Shown one piece after another: positions 19,055 to 26,889 of a stretch of 26,889 nucleotides of DNA; position 1 is the first letter of the stretch, and every line of letters begins with the position of its first letter. Position numbers and translations under genes: made by a program. Source of the DNA: Pelomyxa schiedti (Eukaryota > Evosea > Pelobiontida > Pelomyxidae); the NCBI GenBank assembly GCA_020536535.1, contig JAHLWZ010000405.1, positions 999-27,887 of the forward strand, read 5' to 3'. The notes beneath the pieces were generated by a model. That model saw nothing but the letters and a program-made list of their open reading frames with translations, was not told the origin of the DNA and made no database searches.

Positions 19055-19179
19055 GCGACGATCACGAAATGGATAATGGATTATTTAATTCTGTTGGTTA
19101 TTTTCTTCAGCGCCCACTGACCCACAATAAGCATCGTGGTGTGACACACTGTTTGAATTTCAAAAACAGTTCGGGGATC

Positions 19180-21485
19180 TCAACACTTGGTCAGAGCGTC
19201 GTTGTCGTTGTCGTCATCGTCATCAGATGATGGTAGGGCATCAGCAAGCCAGAGTACAACACTTACACGGAAAGATCCTGGCAGATTGGCAATGTCGGCA
19301 ATGGTCATTTCAGGGAACATTCTCATTGTGTATTGTGCAATCACTGGTGACTGGCACACAATACACATCATCTTCTGCTTCACTGTTGACACTGTGATTT
19401 CTGGGAACACTCTCAGCATCATCTGCCATGTTTGAAGGTCAAAAAACCCATGAGAAAAGATGTTCAAGTGCATGTCTTTGTTCAAGACCTAACAAGTCAC
19501 AGTTAAGTCTTGAGGGTGAACAGAATGAAGTTGAATATTACCTCATCCAAAGAGAAGTGGAACATGTTGATGAGCCACTCAGCACAGCTGGAATGATGCT
19601 GTATCAGTAAGTTCAGGAGCAGTGCGTTGTTGTTGAGTGTGATGTGATCGCGGTCGAGTTGGAAGTGTGTGATCAACCACTTGACCACTTTGCTCGAGGA
19701 AAAGTGAATACATTGGTCCTTGTCAGTTCTGGTGAGACACTTTGCAACAGTCTCCTTGTTGAACTCACACATGGAAACAACTTTCTGCACTTGTGTGAGA
19801 GTGTCCCATTGAAGGATGGTGTGCAGTAGGCCAGTGAGGAGCTTGTTTCTGTGTGGTTTACTGATTGGGAACTTCTCAATGATGAAGAGGGGAATGGTTG
19901 ACAGGCATGTTTTGAACACGAGGTGCCTGACAGCTTTCACAACAAATCTTTCTTCCACATGTGCCATTGCTGGGTGATTCAGAAGCCACTTCACACCATC
20001 TCCTCTTTCATCAATATCAGCATGCTTGCACACCCGCACAAGTATGGAACCTGCTGTGTTACTCTCAGTTCCCTTTGATTTGGATGTTGCACGCTCCATG
20101 ATGTGGAAGTTTGCATCCAGCCAAGATACAACTGTAGTGTTTCCACAGCCCAATGAAGGAATCGAAGACACCCTCATCAGAAGGTGGTGGTTCCACATTC
20201 ATTGACAACCATTGCACGAGTTCCACATTATCTCCCAAGTTTTTACAGGCGTTATAGAGCATGTTTGAATCCAGAGGAACATTTGTTCCAAGCCAACAGG
20301 TCACCCACTTCACCATGGCCAAAGGTTCCTCCCGTGCCTTTGCACAAATGTCCCAAAGGAGTTTTTCTGATAATTCGAGATCTGGGAATTCCAGTGTTGC
20401 CCACTGAAGCACTTCAAGGTTGTAAATTTCCCTAAAAAATTCACACTGTTTAGAGTTGTCAGTGTGGTCTTTGATGTATTGGCATATCTCTCTGTAATCT
20501 CTGGTTTTCTCCTCCACTTTTTTAAACATGGTTGCACCGTTGACACCACTGTGGATTGGAAAGGTCTCAAAGCACCACTTTACAACAGCAAAATTTCCAC
20601 TGTTGACTGCCTGAGAGTGAATCCACAGCCAACGATCGTAGTTTAAGACCAGAGGCACCACACCAGGACACGTTGTTTTCACCCACTGAGCCACTTTCAA
20701 GTGGCCCCCATAGACAGCACCAATAAGCGGCTGGACAAACTCCCAAGGCTCCGTGATGCGGAACCTCTCACACAGCCACTGAGCCACCTCCAAGTGGCCG
20801 TTCCCACACGCACCCTTCAGTATCTCCGAGAATCTCACATGGTAACCAATGCCTTCAACTCCTCCTAAGTCCCCACGCCCTTCCTCTCCTGCTCCCTCTC
20901 CCTCTCCCGCTCCCTCTCCCAGCAGCCTCTGAGCCATGCCCAGGTGCCCACCCCTGCACAGCCCCGCCAGCGCACTCACAACATCCCTCTCCCTCTCTTT
21001 ACCCCCGTCCCTGTCCCTGTCCCTGTCCTCCCCTTGTGCAGCAGCATCATCGTCCCTATTTGTGGCGGCTGTGGTGCTGGTGGAGCTGCAGCGGGGGTGG
21101 TGGGCGTGGTGGCGGTGGCGGAGCATCCAGCGCAGGCACGAGGGGGCGCCAGCCTCGGCCGCGGCCTCGAGGGCGTCGCGGGACCGGCGGGGGGAGCGCC
21201 CCAGGAGCAACCGGCAGGCGCGGGGCACGAGGGGGAACAGGGCCTCCCCGACGCGGCACAGCGCCATCGCAGCGCACGACCACGACGACCACCAGCGGGC
21301 GCGCGAGGGCTCCGAGTCCGGGGAGTAGAGCGCGGAGGGGGGCGGCGGGGGCTGGGGGGGAACACGACGAGCCAGGGCATCGCCCACTCCCACACGATCT
21401 GCGAGATACTCACAACGCGCTCGTGGTACTGCTCCCTTGCCGTCCTGTCGTCCGCCGTTGTGTTAGTGCGGCTGGCCCGTTTCAT
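19180..21485 (-). pseudogene. Ankyrin-like repeat protein, copy 2 (two frame breaks)
   Basis: Paralogue of copy 1 with the same layout: exon 1 19542-21485 and exon 2 19180-19488 around a 53-nt intron. Coding continuity is broken twice. First, the N-terminus (MKRASRTNTTADDRTAREQY..QIVWEWAMPWLVVFPP) is in one frame and the rest (ALCRVGEALFPLVPRACR onward) in another; the switch falls at a run of seven G on the plus strand (21354-21360). Second, near 20138-20152 about five bases are missing relative to copy 1, after EGVFDSFI, so the following VVSWLDANFHIMERATS is in a third frame. The ankyrin-like repeats (CGNGHLEVAQWLCERF, GGHLKVAQWVKTTCPG) and final exon (TWQMMLRVFPEI, ending in an Asp/Asn-rich tail) are otherwise well kept. 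It is either a young pseudogene or affected by assembly errors; the homopolymer break is the more suspect. Confidence 0.65.
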
Positions 21486-21489
21486 TTTT

Positions 21490-21504
21490 TATGCTTTCGC
21501 TTTG
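21490..21504 (-). promoter_or_regulatory. Conserved pre-start element, ankyrin-like copy 2
   Basis: On the minus strand CAAAGCGAAAGCATA lies a few bases before the ATG, matching the copy 1 element at 14 of 15 positions. Upstream sequence is less alike. Confidence 0.35.
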
Positions 21505-21669
21505 ATGTTTCGTGAAAACCGACTCCAAGTGGAGTTGCACCAACTCTCTGCCAAAAGCAGACTCATTTGGGGTGGAGTCTTCAGAATACTGTATTCCACA
21601 ACTGGGATTGTTAGGCCAGCTGACATGACAAGTGCAATCAAATCAAGGTTCGAGGATATCAAGACTTGA
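21505..21669 (+). CDS. Possible small ORF or gene remnant between ankyrin-like and Sel1-like clusters
   Basis: A 54-aa frame begins MFRENRLQVELHQLSAKSRL, continues LIWGGVFRILYSTTGI and ends RFEDIKT. Composition is protein-like rather than low-complexity, and it sits alone in the 270-bp divergent region. No family is recognised, and no splice signals extend it. It could be a relic of a once larger gene or chance. Low confidence. Confidence 0.2.
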   Translation: MFRENRLQVELHQLSAKSRLIWGGVFRILYSTTGIVRPADMTSAIKSRFEDIKT

Positions 21670-21755
21670 TGATGATGTGACCAGACGTCTCAAAGTAAGC
21701 CTTATAAAACCAACTGAGGCTTTGTGCCATTGCTTTAAAAAATAACAGAGAAACG

Positions 21756-23156
21756 ATGGACAAGACACGACGCGGTCCGCAACCGGAACCAACGCAGCGC
21801 AAGTGGCAGGCGATACCAGTGCCTAGATCTTCCAGATCCTCAATAGGAACGCTACAACGTCGTCGCGTTCGTTTCTGCCTCCGCGCGGTGTCGCGGCCCG
21901 CTCCCTCTCGTCGTCGCCAGCCGCCGCAACGTGCCCCGCCTCGCTGCGCGCCCGATTCCGCGAACGACGCCGAAGCGGCCGCTACGAAGGAGATAGCAAG
22001 GGATTGCCTGCGCCTTTTGGTGTACAACCAGTATCAGCAGTGCTACGACCTCGCGTGGTCGCTGGCGGGTGATGATGATGATGATAACGGCGCCACACAC
22101 AAGCACGCCGACGCGCGCGCGTTTGCTCTGGCGCTGCTGGCGTTCTTGTATGAGTCCTACCCGAAGCTGTTTGTGCACAGGCAACCGTTCCGGACGTACT
22201 TGTGGGCCGTGCTCATGCAGAGGGCGGCTGAGTGCGACATGAGGTGCCAGGAATGGATGCTCAATCTGCTCTATTCTGAGTGCGCGCGCAATCCCCTGGA
22301 GAAAGTGAGGGCGTTCTGCCACTTCTTCTTGGCAACTGTGCTGGCCAAGTCCTATGGCAAGTTTCCATTCACCAGTGGGGAAAAAACCTGCTCCCACGGT
22401 ACAACAGCTGCAGAGAGGGGTGATCTGCGAGCTCTCACAGCCATTGGTGGGTTTGCCAACCTCAAGTACACAGCCTCGTTTGATTTCTGTACCGCCCAGA
22501 GGGACCTTGGAGTCATGTACCTCAAAGGGGATGCTGACGAAAAGGTACCACTGGATAAAGCTGCGGGCATGAGACTGCTGAGGATTGCCGCCGAGAAAGG
22601 GGACCCTGTGGCACAAGTGGAGGTTGCCATACAACTGCGGAAGAAAGACACCTCAGAGGCTGTGAGGCTTTTCAAGTTGGCTGCACCACAGGGATTCCTT
22701 GACGCCTCCATCCACCTTTCACAAGTGTATCTCACAGGGCCTGAGCACCTCCGCAATGTCAAAGAGGGGCTGCGCATCATGTCAATGGCCGAGTCAGTGT
22801 TCACCAACAAGTGGATGAAACAGGGCAAAGAAGAAGGGAGTGTGATCCAAGAGCGCCGTTACCCTGCTGAAATGTGGGCATCAGGGTTTTCCACACTGGC
22901 AAAGGTTTACTGGGATGGAATTGGTGTGAAGAAGGATGTGAAGGAGGCTGCAAGGCTTCTCCACCTGTCACTGCAGGCCGTGATGCATGACGATGATGTT
23001 GACAACACGCTCAAGCTCGAGGTGATCATGGCAATTGGGCAGTTGTATGACAAGGAGTACCACGATGAGAGGGAGCAGTCCAAGTGGATGAAGCTGGTTC
23101 TGGGTTCAAACACACACCCACTCTTCTGTTTGGCACTGGAACTTGTACGCTCCTGA
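21756..23156 (+). CDS. Sel1-like repeat protein, copy 1
   Basis: Single exon, 466 aa. The N-terminus is basic and low-complexity (RRRVRFCLRAVSRPAPSRRR). A conserved helical region follows (ARDCLRLLVYNQYQQCYDL, LALLAFLYESYPKLFVHRQP, RCQEWMLNLLYSECARNPLE). From about residue 230 come Sel1-like helical repeats: CTAQRDLGVMYLKGD, AGMRLLRIAAEKGDPVAQ, AVRLFKLAAPQGFLDASIHL, GFSTLAKVYWDGIGVKKDVK and EAARLLHLSLQ, with the typical A..LG..Y..G.gv..d...A..w...Aa..G spacing. Sel1 repeats are TPR-like scaffolds in ER-degradation and signalling adaptors; the partner is unknown. It ends SNTHPLFCLALELVRS. First of three tandem copies, divergent from the broken ankyrin-like copy with 270 bp between starts. Intronless. 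Confidence 0.87.
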   Translation: MDKTRRGPQPEPTQRKWQAIPVPRSSRSSIGTLQRRRVRFCLRAVSRPAPSRRRQPPQRAPPRCAPDSANDAEAAATKEIARDCLRLLVYNQYQQCYDLAWSLAGDDDDDNGATHKHADARAFALALLAFLYESYPKLFVHRQPFRTYLWAVLMQRAAECDMRCQEWMLNLLYSECARNPLEKVRAFCHFFLATVLAKSYGKFPFTSGEKTCSHGTTAAERGDLRALTAIGGFANLKYTASFDFCTAQRDLGVMYLKGDADEKVPLDKAAGMRLLRIAAEKGDPVAQVEVAIQLRKKDTSEAVRLFKLAAPQGFLDASIHLSQVYLTGPEHLRNVKEGLRIMSMAESVFTNKWMKQGKEEGSVIQERRYPAEMWASGFSTLAKVYWDGIGVKKDVKEAARLLHLSLQAVMHDDDVDNTLKLEVIMAIGQLYDKEYHDEREQSKWMKLVLGSNTHPLFCLALELVRS

Positions 23157-23355
23157 GTACACTGATTTCAAATACACTTCTTGTTTTTTTAATAATATTT
23201 TTCTTGTTGGGCACAATGGTTAAAAGAGCAAATTTCTCAAAGAATCTTGGTTGTCCTGCTTCCTGTTGTATTTTGTCAGTGCTCAACCAAAGCAACATGA
23301 TCCATGGATCAGATCATCATCACCAGATTTTTTAAATGACGGGGCAATAACTTGG

Positions 23356-24801
23356 ATGGACAGCAACAACCAACGCGATGGCACACAACACAAACACAAC
23401 AAGTGGCGGGTGACGATCCCAGTGCCTAGATCTAGATCCACAGTAGCAACTCTGCAACACCGCCGTGTCCGTTTTTGCCTGAGAAAAATGTCGCGGCCCC
23501 CGACCCCCGCGTCGCCGTCGTCGTCATCCTGCTCATCATCGCGTTCATCTTCTTGTTCATCGTCGTCGTCGCCGCCGTGCTCATCATCGGACTCACCGAC
23601 GAAAGAGACAGCGAGGGATTGCCTGCGCCTGTTTGTGGAAGATCAGTTTCAGCAGTGCTACGACCTCGCGTGCTCGTTGGTGGGTGGTGACGATGACGAC
23701 AGCGATGACGTGTTGGTTGGCAACTGCAACAACAGCAAAAGCAACAGCAACAGTGACAGTGACAAGCACAAGCACGCCGACGCTGGTGCATTTGCTCACA
23801 TGGTGCTGGCGTTCTTGTATCTATCCTACCCGAAGCTGTTTGTGCACAGGCAACCGTTTCCAACGAACATGTGGACCATGCTCCTCCGTCGCGCTGCCGA
23901 GTGTGACCTGAGGTGCCAGGAATGGATGGTAAAGCTGCTCAATTCTGAGTGTGCGCGCAATCCCCTGGAGAAAGTGAGGGTGTTCTGCCACTTCTTCTTG
24001 GCAATGGTGCTGGATGGGTTCTACGGCAAGTTTCCATTCACCAGTGAGGAAAAGAGCGGCTCGAATTGTACCATTGCTGCACAAGGTGGCGATCCGCGAG
24101 CACTTACAGCCATTGGTGGGTTTGACAACCTCAAGCACGCAGCCTCACTTGGTTACTGTCCTGCCCAGAGGGACCTTGGAGTGATGTACCTCAAAGGGAA
24201 GAACAACAAACAGGGTGATGATGCAAAGGCACCATTGGATGAAACTGAGGGAATGAAACTGCTGATGATTGCGGCTGAGAAAGGTGACCCACTGGCGCAA
24301 GTGGAGGTTGCCTGCAAACTGCAGAAGAAACACACCTCAGAGGCTGTGAGGCTTTTCAAGTTGGCTGCACCACAGGGATTCCTTGACGCCGACATCCATC
24401 TTGCACAAGTTTACCTCACTGGGCCTGAGCATCTTCTGAATGTCACAGAGGCCCTGCGTATCATGTCGATGGCCGAGTCAGTGTTCACCAACAAGTGGAT
24501 GAAACAGGGCAAAGAAGCAGGGAGTGCGATCCAAGAGCGCCGTTACCCTGCTGAAATGTGGGCATCAGGGTTTTCCACACTGGCAAAGGCTTACTGGGAT
24601 GGAATTGGTGTGAAGAAGGATGTGAAGGAGGCTGCGAGGCTTCTGCACCTGTCACTGCAGGCCGCTATGCACCATGATGCTGTTGAGAACACGCACAAGC
24701 TTGCACTGGCTATGGGACTGGGGAAGCTGTATGACGAGGAGTACCACGATGGGAGGGAGCAGATGAAGTGGATGAAGCTCTGCCTTGATTCAAACACTTG
24801 A
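23356..24801 (+). CDS. Sel1-like repeat protein, copy 2
   Basis: Single exon, 481 aa. The start at 23356 (MDSNNQRDGTQHKHN) is chosen by alignment with copy 1; the frame is open further upstream without a better ATG. After a shared motif (VRFCLRKMSRP) comes a copy-specific Ser-rich tract (SSSCSSSRSSSCSSSSS), then the conserved region ARDCLRLFVEDQFQQCYDLA, an Asn/Ser/Asp/Lys-rich spacer before KHADAGAFAHM, and Sel1-like repeats (CPAQRDLGVMYLKGK, AAEKGDPLAQVEVA, AVRLFKLAAPQGFLDADIHL, KAYWDGIGVKKDVKEAARLL). The block 24475-24660 is almost identical in nucleotides to copy 1, but the 3' end differs: translation stops at CLDSNT, without the HPLFCLAL tail of copies 1 and 3. Confidence 0.86.
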   Translation: MDSNNQRDGTQHKHNKWRVTIPVPRSRSTVATLQHRRVRFCLRKMSRPPTPASPSSSSCSSSRSSSCSSSSSPPCSSSDSPTKETARDCLRLFVEDQFQQCYDLACSLVGGDDDDSDDVLVGNCNNSKSNSNSDSDKHKHADAGAFAHMVLAFLYLSYPKLFVHRQPFPTNMWTMLLRRAAECDLRCQEWMVKLLNSECARNPLEKVRVFCHFFLAMVLDGFYGKFPFTSEEKSGSNCTIAAQGGDPRALTAIGGFDNLKHAASLGYCPAQRDLGVMYLKGKNNKQGDDAKAPLDETEGMKLLMIAAEKGDPLAQVEVACKLQKKHTSEAVRLFKLAAPQGFLDADIHLAQVYLTGPEHLLNVTEALRIMSMAESVFTNKWMKQGKEAGSAIQERRYPAEMWASGFSTLAKAYWDGIGVKKDVKEAARLLHLSLQAAMHHDAVENTHKLALAMGLGKLYDEEYHDGREQMKWMKLCLDSNT

Positions 24802-25013
24802 ATCTAGGAGGCTCCTGGTAGCTGTCACAGACACAGGCACACAACCGCGTACTCCCACAAGTGCTACGACGTCCGCAATGCTGATCACTCAGTTTAAATA
24901 TTTTCGGCCTTTGGCGGTTTTCAGCACGACAAAATGATGACAGCCCACAGAGTACTTACAAAAAAACCTGGCACCTGCCAAAACTCCATTTAAAACCAAA
25001 CAACACACGAGAG

Positions 25014-26430
25014 ATGGACAACAACAACAACAACAAGAGCGACCGTCGGCGACGCAAGAGGGCGGTGGTGCCACCAGTGCCTGGATCTAGATCCACGCCA
25101 GCAACACACCAACAACGCGTTCGTTTTTGCCTGAGAAAAATGTCGCGACGGCCGCCGCCCTGTGGGTCTAGATCTGGTGCCGCCGCCAGTGAAATGGATG
25201 GATCTTGCACACACCAGCCCGGTTCCCAAAGCGACACGACGCGCGACGCCCCAGACAGCGAGACGAGCCAGATCGCACTCCCGGGAGTGCCTGCGGCTGT
25301 TTGTGGAGAAGGAGTTCCAGAGGTGCTACGATCTCACGTGGTCGCTGGTGGGCGAGGATGCTGACGACGAAGACGACAACAACAAGTTCAAGCACGCCGA
25401 CGCTGGCGCATTTGCTCACGTGTTGTTGGCGTTCTTGTATGAGTCTTACCCGAATCTGTTTGTGCACAGGCAGCCGTTTCCGGCATACATGCGGACCATG
25501 CTCCTCCGCCGTGCTGCCGAGTTTGACGCGAGGTCTCAGGAATGGATGGTCAATATGCTCTATTCCGAATGTGCGTGCAACAGTTCCCTGGAGAAAGTGA
25601 GGGCGCTCTGCCACTTCTTATTAGCAATTGTGCTGAGTGGATCCTACGGCAAGTTTTCCTTCACCAGTGCGGACAGAAGCTGTTCCAACGGGAAAATAGC
25701 TGCACGTCTGCTTGATCCACATGTGCTTACAGTCATTGGTGGGTTTAAAAACCTCAAGTACGCGGCCTCACTTGGTTACTGTGCTGCCCAGAGGGAACTT
25801 GGAATGATGTTCCTGAATGGGGAGAAGCACCCAGTTAACGACGACAATGCACCATTGACTAAAACTGAGGGCATGAGACTGCTGAGGATTGCTGCTGAGA
25901 AAGGGGACCCTGTGGCGCAAGTGGAGGCTGCTATGAAACTGAGGAAGAAAGACCCCCCAGAGGCTGTGAGGCTTCTCAAGTTGGCTGCGGCACAGGGATT
26001 CTTCGACGCTGACGTACTCCTTTCACAAGTGTATCTCACAGGGCCTGAGCACCTCCGCAATGTCAAAGAGGGCCTGCGCATCATGTCTGTGGCCGAGTCA
26101 GTGTTCACCAACAAGTGGATGAAAGGCGAAGGGGAGTGTTATCCTGCTGAAATGTGGGCATCAGGCTTTGCAACACTGGCACAACTTTACTGGGACGGAA
26201 CTGGTGTGAAGAAGGATGTGAAGGAGGCTGCGAGGCTTCTCCACCTGGCACTGCAGTCCGTGATGTCTGACGATGATGTCGAAAACACACTCAAGCTCGA
26301 GGTGATCATGACACTGGGGCAGCTGTATTACAAGGAGTACCACGATGGGAGGGAGCAGTCCAAGTGGATGAAGCTGGTTCTGGATTCAAACACACACCCA
26401 CTCTTCTGTTTGGCACTTGGACGCTCCTGA
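25014..26430 (+). CDS. Sel1-like repeat protein, copy 3 (possible intron or frame break)
   Basis: Paralogue of the two preceding genes. The N-terminus (MDNNNNNKSDRRRRKRA, VRFCLRKMSRR) is in one frame and the body (SRECLRLFVEKEFQRCYDL onward to SNTHPLFCLALGRS) in the next. A 43-nt GT-AG intron at 25189-25231 would join them in phase and give about 457 aa, similar to 466 and 481 in the other copies; alternative donors at 25162 or 25177 also work. Copies 1 and 2 have no intron there, so a simple frameshift is equally possible. The body carries the same helical and Sel1-like repeats (CAAQRELGMMFLNGE, AGMRLLRI-type RIAAEKGDPVAQVEAA, QLYWDGTGVKKDVKEAARLL) but lacks the KQGKE insertion seen in copies 1 and 2 before CYPAEMWASGF. 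Confidence 0.78.
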
Positions 26431-26660
26431 GTACACTGATTTCAAATACACCCCGCATGACACCACAGTAAAAAGGCTTCGTTTTTTTTTTCGCCATCAC
26501 GTGATGGATGAACTTGGTCCAGTTTGGAGACTCCCATTTGATCAAGAGTGTAGTCTCAAACAGGACATTTTTGTCTTGTCATCCTTGTCCCTCTGCGGAG
26601 TGACTAGCTACTGAATCAAGTCGCCTCAACACACCATCACAAGGCTGCTATCTGCAGCAA
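26431..26660. other. 3' flank of the Sel1-like cluster
   Basis: 230 bp. The first ~25 bp (gtacactgatttcaaataca) repeat the sequence just after the copy 1 stop, so the 3' flank was duplicated with the gene. A T run follows, then unremarkable sequence up to the convergent partial gene. Confidence 0.5.
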
Positions 26661-26889
26661 CTATTCAAAGTCGTCGAAATCACCGTAGGTAATCACTTGG
26701 TCCTTGACGTACAAACGCGGCCACGGCGTAATGACAACGATGGAGTTGTGCAGGCTTCTCAGCCATAGAACCTACTATGTCAACACAATGTATCAACACC
26801 TTCTACTAATGACAGCATTCCCCTGCCGCGCAAACGCCTTTATAAACCAAATCTCATAATCTCATTAAGGCTTATTCTTCTCACAGGCA
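26661..26889 (-). CDS. 3' end of an unidentified gene (last exon 26661-26771)
   Basis: The minus strand has a 111-nt open exon, 26661-26771, preceded by an acceptor (catagtag) and ending in TAG. It codes VLWLRSLHNSIVVITP then WPRLYVKDQVITYGDFDDFE. The composition and acidic C-terminus look like a genuine protein end. A preceding exon around 26805-26835 reads RLRGRGMLSL in the same phase, joined by a ~33-nt gap with gtag donor, and the acceptor ataaag before it suggests the gene continues past the right edge. The hydrophobic strand LHNSIVVITP is reminiscent of a RecA-like ATPase strand, but this is too little to name a family. Confidence 0.45.

Noticed and set aside
20944-21669. 241-aa plus-strand frame
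   Set aside because: Antisense to the GC-rich 5' part of ankyrin-like copy 2; only its last 54 codons lie outside that gene and are listed separately.
21852-22634. 260-aa minus-strand frame
   Set aside because: Antisense to Sel1-like copy 1, whose frame matches its two paralogues and the repeat consensus.
1-26889. CRISPR arrays, insertion sequences, retroelements, tRNA or rRNA genes
   Set aside because: No regular short direct repeats with unique spacers, no terminal inverted repeats with transposase or reverse-transcriptase motifs, and no tRNA B-box/acceptor pairs were found by reading.

Overview
The window is nuclear DNA from an intron-rich, compact eukaryotic genome. Evidence: a U2 spliceosomal snRNA, about 57 very short GT-AG introns (mostly 40-55 nt, often with a CTAAC-like branch site before the acceptor), and unmistakably eukaryotic genes (derlin, proteasome beta-3, oxysterol-binding protein, GILT, fimbrin-type calponin-homology domains). 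The gene mix, with a Vint/Hint domain, an F-box/kelch protein and tandem ankyrin-like and Sel1-like families, suggests a free-living protist, perhaps an amoebozoan. That placement is inference; no sequence search was possible.

Layout. 1-546 (-): 5' part of a flavin-reductase-like gene running off the left edge. 884-1900 (-): complete derlin. 2230-2434 (+): U2 snRNA. 2540-5238 (+): two tandem intronless paralogues of an unnamed WD/propeller-like family. 5632-6509 (+): proteasome beta-3 (6 exons). 6596-9911 (-): an 18-exon gene coding a degenerate Rho-like GTPase, kelch propeller, F-box and C-terminal Vint (hedgehog/intein-type) domain, the most unusual object here. 10292-12273 (+): oxysterol-binding-protein-related protein (11 exons). 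12556-14926 (+): two fimbrin-type CH domains joined to a Q/M-rich coiled coil and a Gly/Met/Pro tail. 15079-15500: a minisatellite with alternating 30/36-bp spacing. 15862-16853 (-): GILT-type thiol reductase. 16923-19037 and 19180-21485 (-): two ankyrin-like paralogues, the second broken by two frame changes. 21756-26430 (+): three tandem Sel1-like paralogues. 26661-26889 (-): 3' end of an unidentified gene.

The conserved housekeeping genes carry nearly all introns (55 of 57 in seven genes), whereas the tandem families carry none or one. The latter look like young, locally duplicating, lineage-specific families whose copies show frame breaks and mosaic similarity. Functionally the window is a patchwork: protein quality control (derlin, proteasome, F-box protein), lipid transfer (ORP), actin (CH protein), lysosomal reduction (GILT) and repeat-protein expansions. 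No operon-like logic is expected. Exon boundaries were placed by hand from splice signals, reading phase and family alignment.
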